Notes under the pieces: generated by a model | Seen by the model: the letters and a program-made list of their open reading frames with translations, nothing else | Database searches by the model: none | Told to the model about the DNA's origin: nothing | Made by a program: the position numbers and the translations under genes | Shown: in pieces, positions 39,363 to 41,116 of the stretch | Numbering within the stretch: position 1 is the first letter of the stretch | Layout: each line of letters starts with the position of its first letter | Assembly (NCBI GenBank): GCA_030685065.1 | Contig: JAUXQH010000083.1 | Coordinates: forward strand, 1 to 41,116 | From: Pseudomonadota bacterium | GTDB taxonomy: Bacteria; Myxococcota_A; UBA796; SXON01 | DNA: 41,116 nt | Direction: 5' to 3'

Positions 39363-41116
39363 GTGACCGGCTCCTTGTTGAGACCCTCCTCTCCGCCCGC
39401 GTCGCCTCCCGGTCGCCGCACGCCCAGGGAGACCACCCGTCTCGCCGCCGCGCTGGCGCTCGCGATCCTGGGGCCGGCCCTGATCGTGGCGGTGGCGGCG
39501 CGTGGTCTGGACGGGCCGACCCTGACGACCAATCTTCCGCCGGGCCGCGAGAAAGCCGCCCGTGCCATGGATGCACGCCTGGCCGCCGCCCCCCCCGGGA
39601 TCCTCATCGTCGGGAGCTCCAAGGCGGAGACCGACCTCGACCCGGCAGCGATCAAGGGGGTGTTGGGCTACCCGCGGCCGATCGTCCAGGCGGAGATCCA
39701 GGCGTCGGCCGCGCCGGCCTGGTACGCGTTCTTGCAGCAGCGTGTGTTCGCCGCCGGCTACCAACCCGACCTGGTCATCGTGTACGGCACGCTCGCGGGG
39801 ATGCTCGAGGTCGCGTCGGGTGACTGGTGGAGCCGGTCCCGTGCCGACAACCAACAGCTGACCGACACGGAGCTGCTTCAGCGAAAGCTGCTCGGCGGGA
39901 AGGTGAGCGCCCAGCTCGCCCGGGCGCGCGCGCGCGGAAGCGCACTGCGAACCGGAGCCATCGAAGGGGTGAGAGATCTGGTGGTGGGGGGCCTGTTCGC
40001 GCCGGCCGGGGTGGGATGGCGGGCGAGCGGGCGGAGACTGGCCGAGCCAGCGTTGGAAGCGGTGTTCGGCTCGGACGCCACGCTCCGGGGCGCGGGGACC
40101 GAGCACGCGGGCCCGGTGGCCGAGCCTGCCTCCGGCCCCCAGATGGAGGTGGGGACCGATCCCGAGGCGAGCCTGATCCCGGACATCGTGGCGCTCGTGC
40201 GCTCCCACGGCGCCGCCGTCGTCTTCGTCCGCGCGCCGCTCCCCATCGGCTCGCGGCACCTCGACATGGTCTCGCCCGACCGCGAGCGCGCGGCGCTCCT
40301 CCTCCTGGACAGCCTCGGCGCGGGCTGGATCGATCTGCATGACCAGCCGCTCCCCCCTGGGGCGTTCCGGGACTTCGTCCACCTGTCGGGCAGCGGGCGG
40401 GCCGCCGCGAGCCGCCAGCTCGCGACCGCGCTTCGGGACGCGAAGGTCCTGGAGCACGGCGCCCTGCCGCCACCTGTGCTCCCGCTCGCGTTCCGGGCCC
40501 GGCGGGAGGGCCCGGCCGTGGAGCTCGGGCCGCTCGGGCCGCTCACGCCGGTCCCCGGGTACGGGTGCCTGTGGTTCCAGGCGGCTCCGGCGCTCGGGTT
40601 CCTCTCCGATGAAGCCCTCACCACGCTCGGGCTCGGCCCCGTCAGCCCGGTGACCGCGAGCCTGGGGGACACGCCGATGCGGGCGCACCGCGATCCGGAC
40701 CCTCGCGCCTGCACCCAGAGCTTCTCGCACGCCCCCGACGGGTTGTTCCTCTCTCCCGCCCGCCAGCTGCAGAGCCCCCGATTCACCCTGGGCCTCGCGG
40801 ACTCCCTCCCGCTCTCGAGCGCGACGGGGGTGCCGACGTGGTGGGTCTATCCGGGCTCGTCGCTCACGTTCTCGTTCGATTCGGCCTGGGAACCGGGCCC
40901 ATGGATGGCCCGCGTGCGCGCGCGCATCCTCGGGAGCGGCGGGGCTACGCTCGAAGCCGGCGGGAGCCGGGTGGGCCTCCTGCCCGCGGGCCGGGTGCAC
41001 ATGGCTTCGATCGTCGGGCCCGCTCCGACCGGGCCTTGGGAGCTCACCCTCCACGCGGAGCCGGGGGCCTGGGTGGTCGTCGACGCGCTGGCGGTCGGCG
41101 GCGCCCCCGCGGTCGA
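39363..41116 (+). CDS. Membrane-anchored SGNH-hydrolase-like protein (3' end outside window)
   Basis: The frame is open from the GTG at 39363 to the window end (584 codons). A basic Pro-rich N-terminus precedes one membrane helix (about residues 29-48, AALALAILGPALIVAVAA). An SGNH-like domain follows: ILIVGSSKAETDLDP with the candidate nucleophile Ser85 or Ser86 (block I), LVIVYGTLAGMLE, AAVVFVRAPLPIGSRH, and FRDFVHLSGSG with Asp337 and His340 (the DxxH of block V). From about residue 370 come two beta-rich segments resembling carbohydrate-binding or jelly-roll folds. Proteins of this layout (AlgX/AlgJ- or DltD-like) work in acetylation of surface polysaccharides, but others are unrelated esterases. 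The domain call rests on few motifs, and the block II Gly and block III Asn were not clearly found. Confidence 0.65.
   Translation, partial: MTGSLLRPSSPPASPPGRRTPRETTRLAAALALAILGPALIVAVAARGLDGPTLTTNLPPGREKAARAMDARLAAAPPGILIVGSSKAETDLDPAAIKGVLGYPRPIVQAEIQASAAPAWYAFLQQRVFAAGYQPDLVIVYGTLAGMLEVASGDWWSRSRADNQQLTDTELLQRKLLGGKVSAQLARARARGSALRTGAIEGVRDLVVGGLFAPAGVGWRASGRRLAEPALEAVFGSDATLRGAGTEHAGPVAEPASGPQMEVGTDPEASLIPDIVALVRSHGAAVVFVRAPLPIGSRHLDMVSPDRERAALLLLDSLGAGWIDLHDQPLPPGAFRDFVHLSGSGRAAASRQLATALRDAKVLEHGALPPPVLPLAFRARREGPAVELGPLGPLTPVPGYGCLWFQAAPALGFLSDEALTTLGLGPVSPVTASLGDTPMRAHRDPDPRACTQSFSHAPDGLFLSPARQLQSPRFTLGLADSLPLSSATGVPTWWVYPGSSLTFSFDSAWEPGPWMARVRARILGSGGATLEAGGSRVGLLPAGRVHMASIVGPAPTGPWELTLHAEPGAWVVVDALAVGGAPAV

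Overview
The window is very GC-rich, densely coding bacterial DNA. It most likely comes from a myxobacterium or close relative (Myxococcota). Three things point there: a terrestrial-myxobacterial-type polyunsaturated fatty acid (PUFA) synthase subunit ending in an acyltransferase domain, a large exopolysaccharide locus, and many lipoproteins with Asp-rich repeats (MopE-like metal-binding motifs, DSDAD and DTDTD tethers). No rRNA, tRNA, CRISPR array or insertion sequence was seen. The assignment rests on protein recognition by eye, not on a database search.

Layout. (1) 2-6487: 3' part of a PUFA synthase gene (Pfa3/PfaC type; KS-CLF-tandem FabA-like DH-DH'-acyltransferase). (2) 6559-9300: a surface lipoprotein with twelve Asp/Cys repeats and four PPC-like beta domains, closed by a long hairpin terminator shared with the convergent galE. 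(3) 9389-29437: a Wzx/Wzy-type polysaccharide locus in short, often divergent operons: galE, outer-membrane export protein, chain-length regulator (PCP), glmS, a lipoprotein of unknown activity, GT4 glycosyltransferase, Wzx flippase, Wzy-like polymerase/ligase, polysaccharide deacetylase, a sulfotransferase-glycosyltransferase fusion, the membrane initiating sugar-phosphate transferase, another GT4 enzyme, two CelD/BcsL-type acyltransferases and a phytanoyl-CoA-dioxygenase-like oxygenase. (4) 29589-39270: an envelope-protein region with small and large lipoproteins (arylsulfotransferase-like, beta-propeller-like, DSDAD-tethered, CotH-kinase-like, MopE-like), a GT-C-like membrane protein and a membrane-anchored protein of unknown function. 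(5) 39363-end: a membrane-anchored SGNH-hydrolase-like protein that runs off the window.

How the genes could work together (inference). GlmS and GalE supply precursors. The initiating transferase loads the first sugar phosphate on undecaprenyl phosphate. The GT4 enzymes extend the repeat unit. The sulfotransferase, deacetylase and acyltransferases decorate it. Wzx flips it, Wzy polymerises it, and the PCP and export protein set length and carry it out. The product is therefore predicted to be a sulfated, amino-sugar-containing, acylated exopolysaccharide. The neighbouring lipoproteins look like cell-surface proteins held on acidic, probably calcium-binding stalks.

Regulation visible in the sequence: a TTGACG-18-TACGGT promoter before the repeat lipoprotein, a perfect 7-bp dyad over the predicted glmS promoter, four start codons with a -10-like box 6-8 nt upstream (candidate leaderless mRNAs), and four ATGA stop/start overlaps that pair genes.
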